Position numbers and translations under genes: made by a program. The notes under the pieces were generated by a model. That model had not been told where the DNA came from. It made no database searches and worked only from the letters and a program-made list of their open reading frames with translations. A DNA stretch of 64,000 nt from Sphaerisporangium siamense. Its GTDB lineage: Bacteria; Actinomycetota; Actinomycetes; Streptosporangiales; Streptosporangiaceae. The stretch spans positions 4,278,001 through 4,342,000 of the forward strand of contig NZ_JACHND010000001.1 of the NCBI RefSeq assembly GCF_014205275.1. Direction: 5' to 3'. Shown here piece after piece: positions 1 through 8,347 of this stretch (position 1 is its first letter; each line of letters starts with the position of its first letter).

Positions 1-474
1 AACGCCGACCGGCTCTCCCAGCAGATGCTCGGCGTCGGCCGCCTCAAGTACGACCCCACCCCGCAGACGCTGCGCGCCTGGGCGCTGGCGGACGCCGAGG
101 TCAAGGACATCCTGGAGCGCGACGGCCTCGCCGAGGTCGCCGCCTGGACCAACGACGTGGTCGGCGCCTACACCGTCCACCCGCTGTCGTCCTGCCGTAT
201 CGGCGACGACCCGGCCACCTCCGCGCTGGACGACCGCAACGAGCTGCGCGGCCACCCGGGCATCTTCGTCACCGACGGCTCGGCCGTGCCCGGCGCGCTC
301 ACCGTCAACCCGGCGATGACCATCTCGGCCCTGGCCGAGCGGGCCATCCCCGGCATCGTCGCCGCCGCCCGCGAGCGCGGCGTCGACGTCACCTACGGAG
401 CCCCGGCCCCCGACGGCTCGACCAGCGGACGGCGCGGCGTCGCCCCGCTGATCCCGAGCCTCTCGCGCCGGTAA
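1..474 (+). CDS. GMC-family oxidoreductase, C-terminal part (5' end outside window)
   Basis: The reading frame is open from base 1 and stops at 472-474, so only the last 157 residues are visible. It ends with the C-terminal GMC oxidoreductase fold: HPLSSCRIG carries the catalytic His, and TVNPAMTISALAERA carries the second catalytic residue (Asn) and closes the FAD-binding region, preceded by a VTDGSAVPG segment. Enzymes of this family oxidise alcohols using FAD. The substrate cannot be told from this fragment. The next gene starts 14 bp downstream behind its own strong ribosome-binding site, so the two probably form one transcript. I see no cluster-type promoter element here and take this pair to be flanking genes. 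Confidence 0.85.
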   Translation, partial: NADRLSQQMLGVGRLKYDPTPQTLRAWALADAEVKDILERDGLAEVAAWTNDVVGAYTVHPLSSCRIGDDPATSALDDRNELRGHPGIFVTDGSAVPGALTVNPAMTISALAERAIPGIVAAARERGVDVTYGAPAPDGSTSGRRGVAPLIPSLSRR

Positions 475-488
475 GGAGGGAGCGGGCG

Positions 489-1592
489 ATGGGCAGGATG
501 CTCAGCCGTGCGACGCTGCCGGGGACGCTGTCCCACGTCCGGCACGTCACCCCGGTACGACCCCGTACCGCGCCGGACCTCGTCGCGAAGGTCTACGCGC
601 AGGTGGAGCGCGACTTCGGCATGCTGGCGCCGCCGATGCTCCTGCACTCACCCGCTCCCGTCACCCTCGCGGCGTCGTGGACGATGCTGCGGGAATCCCT
701 CCTGGCCGCCGGGACCGCCGCCCGGCCGCTGAAGGAGGCGGTCGCGACCGCCGTGTCGCGCGGGAACGCCTGCCCCTACTGCGTCGACGTGCACCAGGCC
801 ACGATGGACGGCCTGGTGCGCGGCGGCCACGCCGCGCTGGTCGCGGCCGGCCGGGACGACGAGATCGACGACCCCGGCGTGCGCCGGGTGGCGTCGTGGG
901 CGCGGGCGATCGGGACGCGCGACGCGGCGGCGCGGCACGAGCCGCCGCTCCCGGCCGAGCCGCTGCGCGAGCTGGTCGCGGTGGCGGTGACCTTCCACTA
1001 CCTCAACCGCATGGTGAACGTGTTCCTCACCGAGTCGCCGCTGCCGCCGGAGGTGCCCACCGGCGCCCGCGGCACGCTGCTGCGGCTGTTCGGCCTGGTC
1101 ATGCGGCGCTACGCCCGCCGCGCGGCCACGCCGGGCGACGCGCTCGTCCTGCTGCCTGCCGCCCCGCCGCCCGCCGACCTGGCGTGGGCGCAGGGGTCGC
1201 CGGGCCTGGCCGCCGCGTTCGCCCGCGCCGCCGCCGCCATCGACGAGGCCGGCGCCCGCTCGGTGCCGGGCCCGGTCCGCGACCTGGTGGCGGAGCGGCT
1301 GGCCGGGTGGGACGGCGCGCCCACCGGGATCAGCCGGGCCTGGGTGGCGGAGGCCGTGACCGCGCTGCCGCGGGACCTGCGCCCGGCCGGACGGCTGGCG
1401 CTGCTCACCGCGATGGCCTCCTACCAGGTCGACGACGGGCTCGTCGCCGACTTCCGCGAGGGAACGCCGGACGACCGCGCGCTGGTCGAGCTCACCTCGT
1501 GGGCGAGCATGGCGGCGGCGCGCAGGATCGGCTCCTGGAGCACGGCACGCCCCCAGACGGCGCCCCCAGCCATTCGAATTAGCCGCCCTTGA
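489..1592 (+). CDS. AhpD-like / carboxymuconolactone decarboxylase-family protein
   Basis: A 367-residue protein whose N-terminal third has the AhpD-type redox motif CPYCVDVHQ (CxxC followed by His, residues about 97-105). This is the signature of the alkylhydroperoxidase/CMD fold, so a thiol-disulfide peroxidase-like activity is possible. The C-terminal half repeats a helical domain without a second CxxC. The start is supported by AAGGAGGGAG just upstream. It lies 14 bp behind the GMC oxidoreductase and is probably co-transcribed with it. The pairing suggests a redox role, but the substrate is unknown. It likely marks the left edge outside the biosynthetic cluster. Confidence 0.75.
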   Translation: MGRMLSRATLPGTLSHVRHVTPVRPRTAPDLVAKVYAQVERDFGMLAPPMLLHSPAPVTLAASWTMLRESLLAAGTAARPLKEAVATAVSRGNACPYCVDVHQATMDGLVRGGHAALVAAGRDDEIDDPGVRRVASWARAIGTRDAAARHEPPLPAEPLRELVAVAVTFHYLNRMVNVFLTESPLPPEVPTGARGTLLRLFGLVMRRYARRAATPGDALVLLPAAPPPADLAWAQGSPGLAAAFARAAAAIDEAGARSVPGPVRDLVAERLAGWDGAPTGISRAWVAEAVTALPRDLRPAGRLALLTAMASYQVDDGLVADFREGTPDDRALVELTSWASMAAARRIGSWSTARPQTAPPAIRISRP

Positions 1593-1699
1593 TTTTCCGG
1601 GTCAACGGAATTGCAAATCGATAGTAAGACGAAGGCACTCACGGAGAAGACACCCGAATTCGCCTGATGCATGCTTGGTTCGTGGCGGACGCGACGTGC

Positions 1700-1839
1700 T
1701 AATTCCGTCTCCGTCGAATCGACATTCATTTTCAGATGCCTCCTGAGCTGGGCGGCAGCGATCGATAAGGCGCGCGCACGCGGGCCGAAAACGGTTTTCA
1801 TTCGTTCGACAAGGTTATTTCAGTGAGAGGACTGCAGGC
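1700..1839 (+). promoter_or_regulatory. Promoter region with a degenerate copy of the cluster element
   Basis: The 247-bp gap after the AhpD-like gene is AT-richer than its surroundings. At 1723-1740 it holds CATTCATTTTCAGATGCC, a two-base-longer, imperfect relative of the cluster element. A GATAAG box follows about 23 bp later (near 1764). The fit is weaker than at the other sites, so this is a candidate only. Confidence 0.35.
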
Positions 1840-2643
1840 GTGAGCGAGCTTGATGAGGTGCTGCGGGCGCTGACCGAAGAAGGCGAGGAGCTCGACCGTG
1901 TGGTCGCCGGGCTCGAGCCTTCGCAGTGGAACCTGCCCACCCCCGCCCCCGGATGGACGATCGCCGACCAGGTCGCGCACCTGACCTTCATCTTCGGCCT
2001 CGCCAGGACCGCCGCCGAGGACGCCGAGACGTTCAAGGCGCTGGTCGCGGGCGCGGAGAAGGACTTCAACGGCGCGGTCAACGCCGCGCTCGGCCTGTTC
2101 GCCGGCGACAGCCCCGAGACGCTGCTGGCCAAGTGGCGCGGCGAGCGCGCCGACGTCGTGACCGCCCTCGCCGCCGTGCCGGCGGGGCAGGTCGTGCCGT
2201 GGCTGGTCAACCCGCTGCCGCCGGTCATCCTGGCCTGCGCCGGCATCATGGAGCAGTTCGCGCACGGCCAGGACATCCTGGACGCGCTCGGCGTGCGGCG
2301 CCGGTACACCGACCGCATCAAGCACCTGGTGGTCTTCGCCGTCCTCACCAAGGACTTCGGCTACCTGTCGCGCGGCCTCACCCCGCCCGCCACCGAGTTC
2401 CGCTTCGAGCTCACCGCCCCCTCGGGCGAGCTGTGGGCGTTCGGACCCGAGGACGCCACGCAGCGGATCACCGGCCCGGCCGCGGACTTCTGCCTGCTCG
2501 CGACCCGCCGCCGGCACCGCGACGACCTCGCCGTCGTCGCCACCGGCGAGGAGGCCGACCACTGGCTGGACATCGCCCAGTGCTACCGGGGCCCCGCGGG
2601 CGAGGGCCGCAGGCCCGGCCAGTTCGCCGTCGCCCAGGTCTGA
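1840..2643 (+). CDS. DinB-like, putative mycothiol-dependent enzyme (TIGR03084-type)
   Basis: A 267-residue protein of the DinB / maleylpyruvate-isomerase N-terminal fold, in the group usually called TIGR03084. Metal-ligand-type histidines are visible in DQVAHLTF (about residue 48) and MEQFAHGQD (about residue 145). Relatives use mycothiol as thiol cofactor or donor in isomerisation or conjugation. In antibiotic pathways such enzymes handle thiol adducts. The start is GTG with GAGAGG about 9 bp upstream. It sits 50 bp before the prephenate dehydrogenase gene in the same direction and is probably co-transcribed. Whether it tailors the product or detoxifies an electrophilic intermediate is inference. 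Confidence 0.7.
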   Translation: MSELDEVLRALTEEGEELDRVVAGLEPSQWNLPTPAPGWTIADQVAHLTFIFGLARTAAEDAETFKALVAGAEKDFNGAVNAALGLFAGDSPETLLAKWRGERADVVTALAAVPAGQVVPWLVNPLPPVILACAGIMEQFAHGQDILDALGVRRRYTDRIKHLVVFAVLTKDFGYLSRGLTPPATEFRFELTAPSGELWAFGPEDATQRITGPAADFCLLATRRRHRDDLAVVATGEEADHWLDIAQCYRGPAGEGRRPGQFAVAQV

Positions 2644-2693
2644 CCGGGCACCGCGGAAAGAATGGCAACCGTCATGGTCCCGGGCGAGGTCTG

Positions 2694-3566
2694 ATGCATC
2701 CCGCCACGCTGCGCCGCGTCACGATCATGGGGAGCGGCCTGATCGGGACCTCCATCGGGCTGGCGCTGCGGCGCTCCGGCGTCCTCGTCGCGCTGTCCGA
2801 CCGCGACGAGGACGTCGTCGCCAAGGCCGAGATGATGGGCGCCGGCGTCGCGCTGACGCCCGGCGACCCCCCGGCCGACGTCGTCCTCATCGCCACCCCG
2901 CCGTCCATCGTCGCCAAGGTCCTGCGCGACGCGCAGTCCCGCGGGCTCGGCGCCGCCTACACCGACGTCGCCAGCACCAAGGCCGGCATCGTCGCCGAGG
3001 CCGAGCGCGCGGGATGCGACCTTTCGACCTACGTCCCCGGGCATCCGATGGGGGGCCGCGAGCTGTCGGGGCCGTTCGCCGCGCGGGCGGACCTGTTCGC
3101 CGGACGGCCCTGGCTGCTGTGCCCGCACCCGACCACGCCGCCCGGCCCGCTCGCCCTGGTCGCCGAGCTGGCCACGGCCTGCGGCGCGGCGCCCGAGGTG
3201 ATCGAGGCCCGCGCGCACGACCAGATCGTGGCCACGGTCTCGCACGTGCCGCACCTGGTGTCGGCCGCGCTCGCCGCCCGGTTCTGCGCCGCCGACGACA
3301 CCACCTTGTCGCTGGTCGGCAAGGGGCTGCAGGACACCACGCGGATCGCCACCGGCGATCCCGGCCTGTGGTCGGACATCCTCGCGCAGAACGCCGACGC
3401 CGTCGCCGCCGTGCTCGACGAGGTGGTGGGCGACCTCACCGAGGCCGTGCGCGCCCTGCGCGGGCTGGAACACGGCGGCCACGGCCGGCTGTCCGAGCTG
3501 CTGACCAGGGGAAACCGAGGACGCGAGCACATCGTCCGCGGCCATCGCGCCGCCTCTCGCGTCTGA
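2694..3566 (+). CDS. Prephenate dehydrogenase (TyrA family)
   Basis: A 290-residue protein beginning with an NAD(P) fold (MGSGLIGTSIGLALRRSG, residues about 12-29), followed by the family motifs GHPMGGRELSG and WLLCPHP and the catalytic-type His in VSHVPHLVSAAL. It converts prephenate to 4-hydroxyphenylpyruvate, the step towards tyrosine. A dedicated copy inside a biosynthetic cluster usually raises supply of tyrosine or 4-hydroxyphenylpyruvate for a building block. The frame stays open far upstream through the previous gene, but GCGAGG before ATG 2694 and alignment of the nucleotide-binding fold fix the start. An intrinsic terminator follows 2 bp after the stop. Confidence 0.85.
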   Translation: MHPATLRRVTIMGSGLIGTSIGLALRRSGVLVALSDRDEDVVAKAEMMGAGVALTPGDPPADVVLIATPPSIVAKVLRDAQSRGLGAAYTDVASTKAGIVAEAERAGCDLSTYVPGHPMGGRELSGPFAARADLFAGRPWLLCPHPTTPPGPLALVAELATACGAAPEVIEARAHDQIVATVSHVPHLVSAALAARFCAADDTTLSLVGKGLQDTTRIATGDPGLWSDILAQNADAVAAVLDEVVGDLTEAVRALRGLEHGGHGRLSELLTRGNRGREHIVRGHRAASRV

Positions 3567-3568
3567 CC

Positions 3569-3611
3569 GCCGCCCTCCTCCCACGCCACCCGGAGGAGGG
3601 CGGCCTTTTTC
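3569..3611 (+). terminator. Intrinsic terminator after prephenate dehydrogenase
   Basis: A perfect 13-bp stem, GCCGCCCTCCTCC (3569-3581) with GGAGGAGGGCGGC (3592-3604), is followed by a CTTTTTT run. It closes the 1840-3566 operon. Confidence 0.9.
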
Positions 3612-3707
3612 ATGCCCGGGGAGAACGGCTCCCGCGCCGGGGAAGGGACGGCTCTCCCGTGGCGGGAGGACGAGAAGGCTCCGTTGACCGGAGGGGAACG
3701 CGGAAAC

Positions 3708-3745
3708 GCCCGGCCGGATGAGGCGGGGGCCTCATCCGGCCGGGC
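3708..3745 (-). terminator. Hairpin terminator facing the P450 gene
   Basis: A 17-bp perfect stem, GCCCGGCCGGATGAGGC (3708-3724) with its complement at 3729-3745, and a 4-base loop lie just downstream of the leftward P450 gene. No clear U-run is visible on the minus strand, so it is called on stem strength and position. Confidence 0.7.
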
Positions 3746-3769
3746 GCGAAGTTCACCCGGCGGGCGCGG

Positions 3770-5020
3770 TCAGTGGGCGCCGGCCCCGGCGGGGACCTGG
3801 GCGGTGAGCCGGACCGGAAGGGTGCGGTGGCCGTTCATGATGAACGTCGGCAGCGGCTGCAGCTCCTCGCGCGAGACGGCGAGGGACAGCTCGGGGTAGC
3901 GCTCGAACAGCGTCGACAGCCCGATCTCCGCGACCATGCGCGCGATGCCGGCGCCGAGGCAGAAGTGCGGGCCGTGGCCGAAGGACAGGTGCTCCTTGTC
4001 GGCGCGGGTGATGTCGAAGTCGCCGGCGGTGTCGCCGTGCAGCTCCGGGTCGCGGCCGACCGCGCTGTAGTTGACGAGGATCGGGTCGCCCTTGGGGATG
4101 GTGACGCCGTCCAGCTCGATGTCCTCGACGGCGTAGCGCAGCGGGAGCTGGGCGAGGGGCGACTCCACGCGCAGGACCTCGTCGATGACGTCGTCCCAGG
4201 TGGCGCGGCCGCTCTTGACCAGTTCGAGCTGCTCGGGGTGGGTCAGCAGCGCGGTGATGGCGTTGTCGAAGAAGTTGATCGTCGTCTCCGAGCCGGCGCC
4301 GAGGATCGCGAAGATCGTGTCGGTCAGCTCGTCCTCGCTCAGCCGCGAGCCGTCCTCCTCGCGGGCGGCGATGAGGTCGGTGGTGATGTCCTCGCCGGGG
4401 TTGGCGCGCTTGGAGGCGATCAGCTCGGCCATCGCCTGACGCCAGCCGCCGAGGATCTCGGCCGCCTGCTCCGGGCTGACGGTCGTGTCGATCATCATCT
4501 CGATGACCTTGGCCGTCTTGGCCAGGGCCTCCTGAGACATCCCGATCAGCTCGGCGACGATCAGGGCGGGCAGCGGGTAGGCGAAGCGCTCGCGCAGGTC
4601 GACGACCTCGCCGGGCGGGGTCGCGGCCAGCGCGTCGAGGAGCTGACCGGTGAGCTCGACGACGCGGGGGCGGATCGCCTCGGTGCGGCGGCGGGTGAAC
4701 GCCTTGCCGACCAGCTTGCGCAGGCGGACGTGCTCCTTGCCGTAGGCGGTGACCATGTTGTCCATGGCGACCCAGCTGATCATCTCCCAGTCCGGGGGGA
4801 TCTCGCCGTTGATGAAGGCCGGCCAGTGGTTGCGGGCGCTCTTGGTCACTCGCGGGTCGGTGAGCAGGTCCCTGATGACGGCGTGGCTGTTGATCGACCA
4901 CGCCTGGACGCCGCCGGGCAGCTCCACCAGGGTCGCGGGGCCCGCCGCGCGCAGCCTGTCCGCCTCGGCGTGGATGTCTTTCCCTGTGGTGTCGAGGGCG
5001 ACGGGGCAGCGTTCTACCAT
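3770..5020 (-). CDS. Cytochrome P450 (first of two)
   Basis: A soluble bacterial class I P450 of 416 residues. Visible marks are the I-helix AGSETTINF (oxygen-activation region), the K-helix ExxR in EVLRVES and the heme-binding loop FGHGPHFCLGAGIAR with the cysteine ligand. It uses ferredoxin electrons, and no dedicated ferredoxin gene is next to it. Two starts compete: ATG 5035, and ATG 5020, which has GGGAG at proper spacing. I prefer 5020. It points leftward, alone, between terminators and the exporter gene. Likely role is hydroxylation or oxidative tailoring of an aglycone, sugar or aryl unit; the substrate is unknown. Confidence 0.88.
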   Translation of the reverse strand: MVERCPVALDTTGKDIHAEADRLRAAGPATLVELPGGVQAWSINSHAVIRDLLTDPRVTKSARNHWPAFINGEIPPDWEMISWVAMDNMVTAYGKEHVRLRKLVGKAFTRRRTEAIRPRVVELTGQLLDALAATPPGEVVDLRERFAYPLPALIVAELIGMSQEALAKTAKVIEMMIDTTVSPEQAAEILGGWRQAMAELIASKRANPGEDITTDLIAAREEDGSRLSEDELTDTIFAILGAGSETTINFFDNAITALLTHPEQLELVKSGRATWDDVIDEVLRVESPLAQLPLRYAVEDIELDGVTIPKGDPILVNYSAVGRDPELHGDTAGDFDITRADKEHLSFGHGPHFCLGAGIARMVAEIGLSTLFERYPELSLAVSREELQPLPTFIMNGHRTLPVRLTAQVPAGAGAH

Positions 5021-5439
5021 CTGAGGTTCTCCCATGATCTCGTCGGAGAGATTGATCAGGATGCCGGCCTGCCAATGCTGAATATTGGTGATTCGGCTCG
5101 CTCGCCGGAGGACGCCTGTCGGCCGCCGTATTGGTAATCGCCCGTGCATCCGTGACTGTATGCTGTAATAATACGTCGCCGCGGCCTGCCGCAATAGGGA
5201 TGCGGAGGCCGCGGAAAGGTATTCAGCAATTCAGAAGAGGAATGGCGCTTCCGGCGTCGCGTCGCATTCTGAGAGAAGAATGAGCGCATAATGCGAGAAA
5301 GGCCGCGCAATTCTGGAGAAGACATTCTCCCGCGTGCGGCCTCCCGGGGCGGGCTCCCCGGGCGCGGAAACGCCGAGAGCCACCTCCGCCGGGTGGCGGG
5401 GGTGGCTCTCGGGTGGCGCGGGGCGTCGCGCCGGGGATG
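5021..5439. other. Non-coding gap between P450 and exporter genes
   Basis: This 419-bp stretch is AT-rich compared with its neighbours and contains no gene I can support. It must hold the P450 promoter, although I could not identify a clean element for it; a variant, TCTTCTCTCAGAATGCG on the minus strand (about 5263-5279), is possible. On the plus strand it contains one good copy of the cluster element at 5226 and a shorter look-alike at 5307. Confidence 0.6.
5226..5270 (+). promoter_or_regulatory. Cluster-type bipartite element with no gene downstream in its direction
   Basis: GCAATTCAGAAGAGGAA (5226-5242) matches about 13 of 17 consensus positions and is followed after exactly 22 bp by CATTCT (5265-5270). 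Transcription from it would run rightward, antisense to the exporter gene. No convincing coding gene starts there. Confidence 0.5.
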
Positions 5440-7059
5440 TCAGCCCGTGGTGACCTGGACGGCAGGCGGGGAGGGCTCGGAGCCGGCGGCCGCCTCGCCG
5501 GACTCCTCGGCGCCGCCGCCGTGACCGTGGTCGCCGCTCGGGTTCACGTGCCGCAGCGCGACCGCCGCGAGCACCGCGAGCAGGACGGCGAGGCCCGCGC
5601 TCACCGCGGCGCCCGAGTTGAGCGCCGAGGTGAACGCCTCGCGCGCCGCCGCCAGCAGGCCCGCCCCGGTGGCGCCGGGCAGGTCGGCGGCGACGTGGAC
5701 GGCGCTCGCGATGCTCTCGCTCGCGGTGGCCGCCGCCTGGGCGGGCACGCCCGCCGGGATCGCGTCGCTGATCTGCGCTCCGTAGACCGCGGTGCCGACG
5801 CTACCGATGGCCGCGATGCCGAGCGCGATGCCGAGCTCGCCGCCGGTCTCCGACAGCGACGCCGCCGACCCGGCCTTCTCCGGGGGCGCGGAGGCCATGA
5901 TCAGCCCGGTGCCGAGGCCCGCCATCGGGCCCGCGCCGAGCGCGGAGACGTAGATGCCGGCCACCAGCAGGCCGATGCCGGTGGAGTTGTCGACCTGGGT
6001 CACAAGCGCGTAGCCGATCGCCATGACGAGCAGGCCGCCCGCGATGGTGTAGGCGGGGCGCACCTTGCGGGCGATGATCGGGGCGAGCTGCAGGCCGAGG
6101 ACCGTGGCCACGGTGCCGGGCACCAGCCAGAGGCCCGCGCGCAGCGGGGACAGCCCCTCGACCGTCTGCAGGTACAGGTTGATCAGCAGGAACGTGCCGC
6201 TCATGACGCCGCCGAAGACCATGATGATCAGCGCGGCGCTGAAGGACCGGTTGCCGAACAGGCGCAGGTCGAGCAGCGGGTGCTCCAGGGTGCGCTGCCT
6301 GCGGATGAACAGCAGGCCGACGACGACGCCCACCGCGATGGCGACGAGCGAGGTGGCCTGCACGCCGCTCTTGGCGAGCTCCTTGAGGCCGTAGATGAGG
6401 GGCAGGATCGTGGCCAGCGACATGATCACGCTGAGCACGTCCACCTTGCCGGCGTTCGGGTCGCGGTACTCGGGCAGCAGTCGCGGCCCGGCCACCAGGA
6501 GCAGGCCCATGACCGGCACGCTGAGCAGGAACACCGAGCCCCACCAGAAGTTCTCCAGCAGCACGCCGCCGACGACGGGGCCGATGGCCATGCCGCCCAT
6601 GAAGCAGCTCATCCACACGGCGATGGCCGTGCCCATCTGCTTGGGGTCGCGGAACATGTTGCTGAGCAGGGCGAGCGTGGAGGGCATGAGCGTGGCGCCG
6701 GTGATGCCCATGAGCGCGCGGGTGGCGATCAGCATCTCGGCGCCGGTGGAGTAGGCCGCCGCCACCGAGGCCAGCGCGAACAGGCCCGCGCCGATCATCA
6801 GCAGCCTGCGGCGGCCGATCCGGTCGCCGAGGGTGCCCATGGTGACCAGGCAGCCGGCGATGAGGAACCCGTAGATGTCGGTGATCCACAGCAGCTGGGT
6901 GCTGCCGGCGTCGAGGTCGGCGCTGAGCTGGGGCAGCGCCAGGTACAACACGCTCGAGTCCAGAGCGAGCAGCAGGGTGGGCAGGGCCAGAACCGCAAGC
7001 CCGATCCACTCGCGCCGTCCCGCCTTGACACCGGACCCGGCGTCGGCGATCGCATCCAT
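5440..7059 (-). CDS. MFS drug exporter, DHA2 (14-TM) family
   Basis: A 539-residue protein with about 14 hydrophobic helices, typical of the EmrB/QacA (DHA2) drug:H+ antiporters. The motif A-like loop GTLGDRIGRRRLLM follows helix 2, and an acidic residue (ALDSSVLYLALP) is present in helix 1. The C-terminus is a hydrophilic, His/Gly-rich tail. Its role is export of the cluster product and self-protection. The start is taken at ATG 7059, behind GGAAGGA; a TTG codon immediately precedes it. The upstream region has an imperfect cluster element, suggesting co-regulation with biosynthesis. DHA2 pumps commonly accompany DNA-damaging antibiotic clusters. Confidence 0.88.
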   Translation of the reverse strand: MDAIADAGSGVKAGRREWIGLAVLALPTLLLALDSSVLYLALPQLSADLDAGSTQLLWITDIYGFLIAGCLVTMGTLGDRIGRRRLLMIGAGLFALASVAAAYSTGAEMLIATRALMGITGATLMPSTLALLSNMFRDPKQMGTAIAVWMSCFMGGMAIGPVVGGVLLENFWWGSVFLLSVPVMGLLLVAGPRLLPEYRDPNAGKVDVLSVIMSLATILPLIYGLKELAKSGVQATSLVAIAVGVVVGLLFIRRQRTLEHPLLDLRLFGNRSFSAALIIMVFGGVMSGTFLLINLYLQTVEGLSPLRAGLWLVPGTVATVLGLQLAPIIARKVRPAYTIAGGLLVMAIGYALVTQVDNSTGIGLLVAGIYVSALGAGPMAGLGTGLIMASAPPEKAGSAASLSETGGELGIALGIAAIGSVGTAVYGAQISDAIPAGVPAQAAATASESIASAVHVAADLPGATGAGLLAAAREAFTSALNSGAAVSAGLAVLLAVLAAVALRHVNPSGDHGHGGGAEESGEAAAGSEPSPPAVQVTTG

Positions 7060-7149
7060 CAAAGATCCTTCCGTCTGTTCTGTCCGGGCCGTTGTGACGA
7101 CATCAGCTCGCTATCGCGACATTTTTTGTCAATGCATAAGGGCTCAGCT

Positions 7150-7194
7150 CAAGTCTTACCAGCCGAGATCTCGTTCGGGCTTCTCTCAGATTGC
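7150..7194 (-). promoter_or_regulatory. Bipartite cluster element for the exporter gene
   Basis: On the minus strand, GCAATCTGAGAGAAGCC (7194-7178) matches the 17-bp consensus at about 14 positions. After 22 bp comes GACTTG, a weaker second box. It lies about 90 bp upstream of the exporter start. Together with the element at 7422 it fills the 410-bp divergent gap 7060-7469, where I see no further gene. Confidence 0.55.
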
Positions 7195-7421
7195 GGAAAT
7201 CGAACCGTGACCGGCGGCGGCCGGGGGCGAGGGAGTTGGGTGTCCGCGCAGGTCAACGGCCATGGCGGGCCGCTGGGGGAGGGTGGGGAAAGCGGCTTTT
7301 CCCGTGCCTGGCGGTAAGGATGGTCAAGTATCCTGTTTGGGACGTCTGGCACCCTGGTTATTGACATCACAAATCCGGCTTCCAAGCGACAAATCCGCAT
7401 GTTTCCCGGCGGCCATGACGC

Positions 7422-7466
7422 GCAATGCCGGAGATGCGCCGCCCGCGCGCGCGGTGTGACGCTGAC
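7422..7466 (+). promoter_or_regulatory. Bipartite cluster element for the HAD phosphatase gene
   Basis: GCAATGCCGGAGATGCG (7422-7438), a 22-bp spacer, then GCTGAC (7461-7466). The second box ends only three bases before ATG 7470, which has no Shine-Dalgarno sequence, so the transcript is probably leaderless or nearly so. Confidence 0.8.
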
Positions 7467-7469
7467 GGC

Positions 7470-8174
7470 ATGCCGATCCCTCACGACGCGGTCGTCTTCG
7501 ACTGCGACGGCACCCTGGTCGACACCGAGACCGCGTGGAACGACGCCTACCGCGACCTCTTCGCGCGGTACGGCGTGCCCCTCGACCCCGTCGCCCGCAC
7601 GCGGCTGGTGGGCCTGCAGCTCGCCGAGCTGGGCGAGGAACTGGCCTACCTGCTCGGCCGCCCCGCGCCGCCCGAGGAGCTGGGCCGCGCCGTGTACGAG
7701 ATGGTGTGCGACGGCACGACCGCGCCCGGCACGATCGTGCCCATGCCGGGCGCGGTCGAGCTGGTCACCGCCCTGCACGGCACCCGGCCGCTCGCCATCG
7801 CGACCAACACGCCCGTGGAGATCGTCACCGGGTACCTGCGCCGCGCGGGCATCCACGACGCGTTCGACGCGGTCGTGGACTTCGCGGCGGCCGGGGCGGC
7901 CAAGCCGTCGCCGCTGCCGTACCTGCGCGCGTGCGCCGAGCTCGGCGTGCACCCCGGCCGGGCCATCGCCGTCGAGGACTCACGCAACGGCACAGTCGCC
8001 GCGCGGGCGGCGGGCATGTTCGTGGTCGGGGTCCCGTCCCACCCCGAGATCGGCCTGGAGGCCGACCTGGTCGCCGCCGGCCTGCGCGACCCCCGCGTCT
8101 GGCTGACCTTCGGCGTGCCCGTCGCGCTCCTGGACCGGCCCGCGCCGGGCGCCGCCGGCTCCAGCGTCCCATAA
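7470..8174 (+). CDS. HAD-superfamily phosphatase / phosphomutase-like hydrolase
   Basis: A 234-residue HAD hydrolase with all four motifs: FDCDGTLVDTE (nucleophile Asp and acid/base Asp), IATNTP (motif II Thr), a Lys in AAKPSPLPYL (motif III) and VEDSRNG (motif IV). A helical cap follows motif I, as in phosphoglycolate or beta-phosphoglucomutase-like enzymes. It may dephosphorylate a sugar phosphate or pathway intermediate; the exact substrate is unknown. An upstream in-frame ATG at 7425 is rejected because it lies inside the promoter element; ATG 7470 fits the family N-terminus. The gene is driven by a strong cluster element. Confidence 0.85.
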   Translation: MPIPHDAVVFDCDGTLVDTETAWNDAYRDLFARYGVPLDPVARTRLVGLQLAELGEELAYLLGRPAPPEELGRAVYEMVCDGTTAPGTIVPMPGAVELVTALHGTRPLAIATNTPVEIVTGYLRRAGIHDAFDAVVDFAAAGAAKPSPLPYLRACAELGVHPGRAIAVEDSRNGTVAARAAGMFVVGVPSHPEIGLEADLVAAGLRDPRVWLTFGVPVALLDRPAPGAAGSSVP

Positions 8175-8347
8175 AAGGGCGTTTTTCCCGCAAATCAGGC
8201 ATTAACCCAGATATGGGCAATGTTCTCGATATACGGGATGTGGTCCAGTAGATTCTGAGCCCTCAACGCGGGCGGAACGCGGTCCATGGGATCGCGTCGG
8301 GGGAGTGCTTTCGCCTCGGCGTTTCAGCGTGGGGCGAGGAGCGGGCG

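Noticed and set aside
1926-2693. Upstream extension of the prephenate dehydrogenase frame
   Set aside because: The extension overlaps the DinB-like gene in another frame and is Arg/Pro-rich with no motif. The NAD-binding fold starts right after ATG 2694.
5307-5330. GCAATTCTGGAGAAGAC as a second plus-strand element
   Set aside because: The first box is fair, but no second box follows at the fixed distance and no gene lies downstream.
8196-8260. Possible cluster element before the receptor-like gene (GGCAATG and GGGATGTGG)
   Set aside because: The two halves are too far apart and no second box is found at 22 bp, so it does not fit the pattern.
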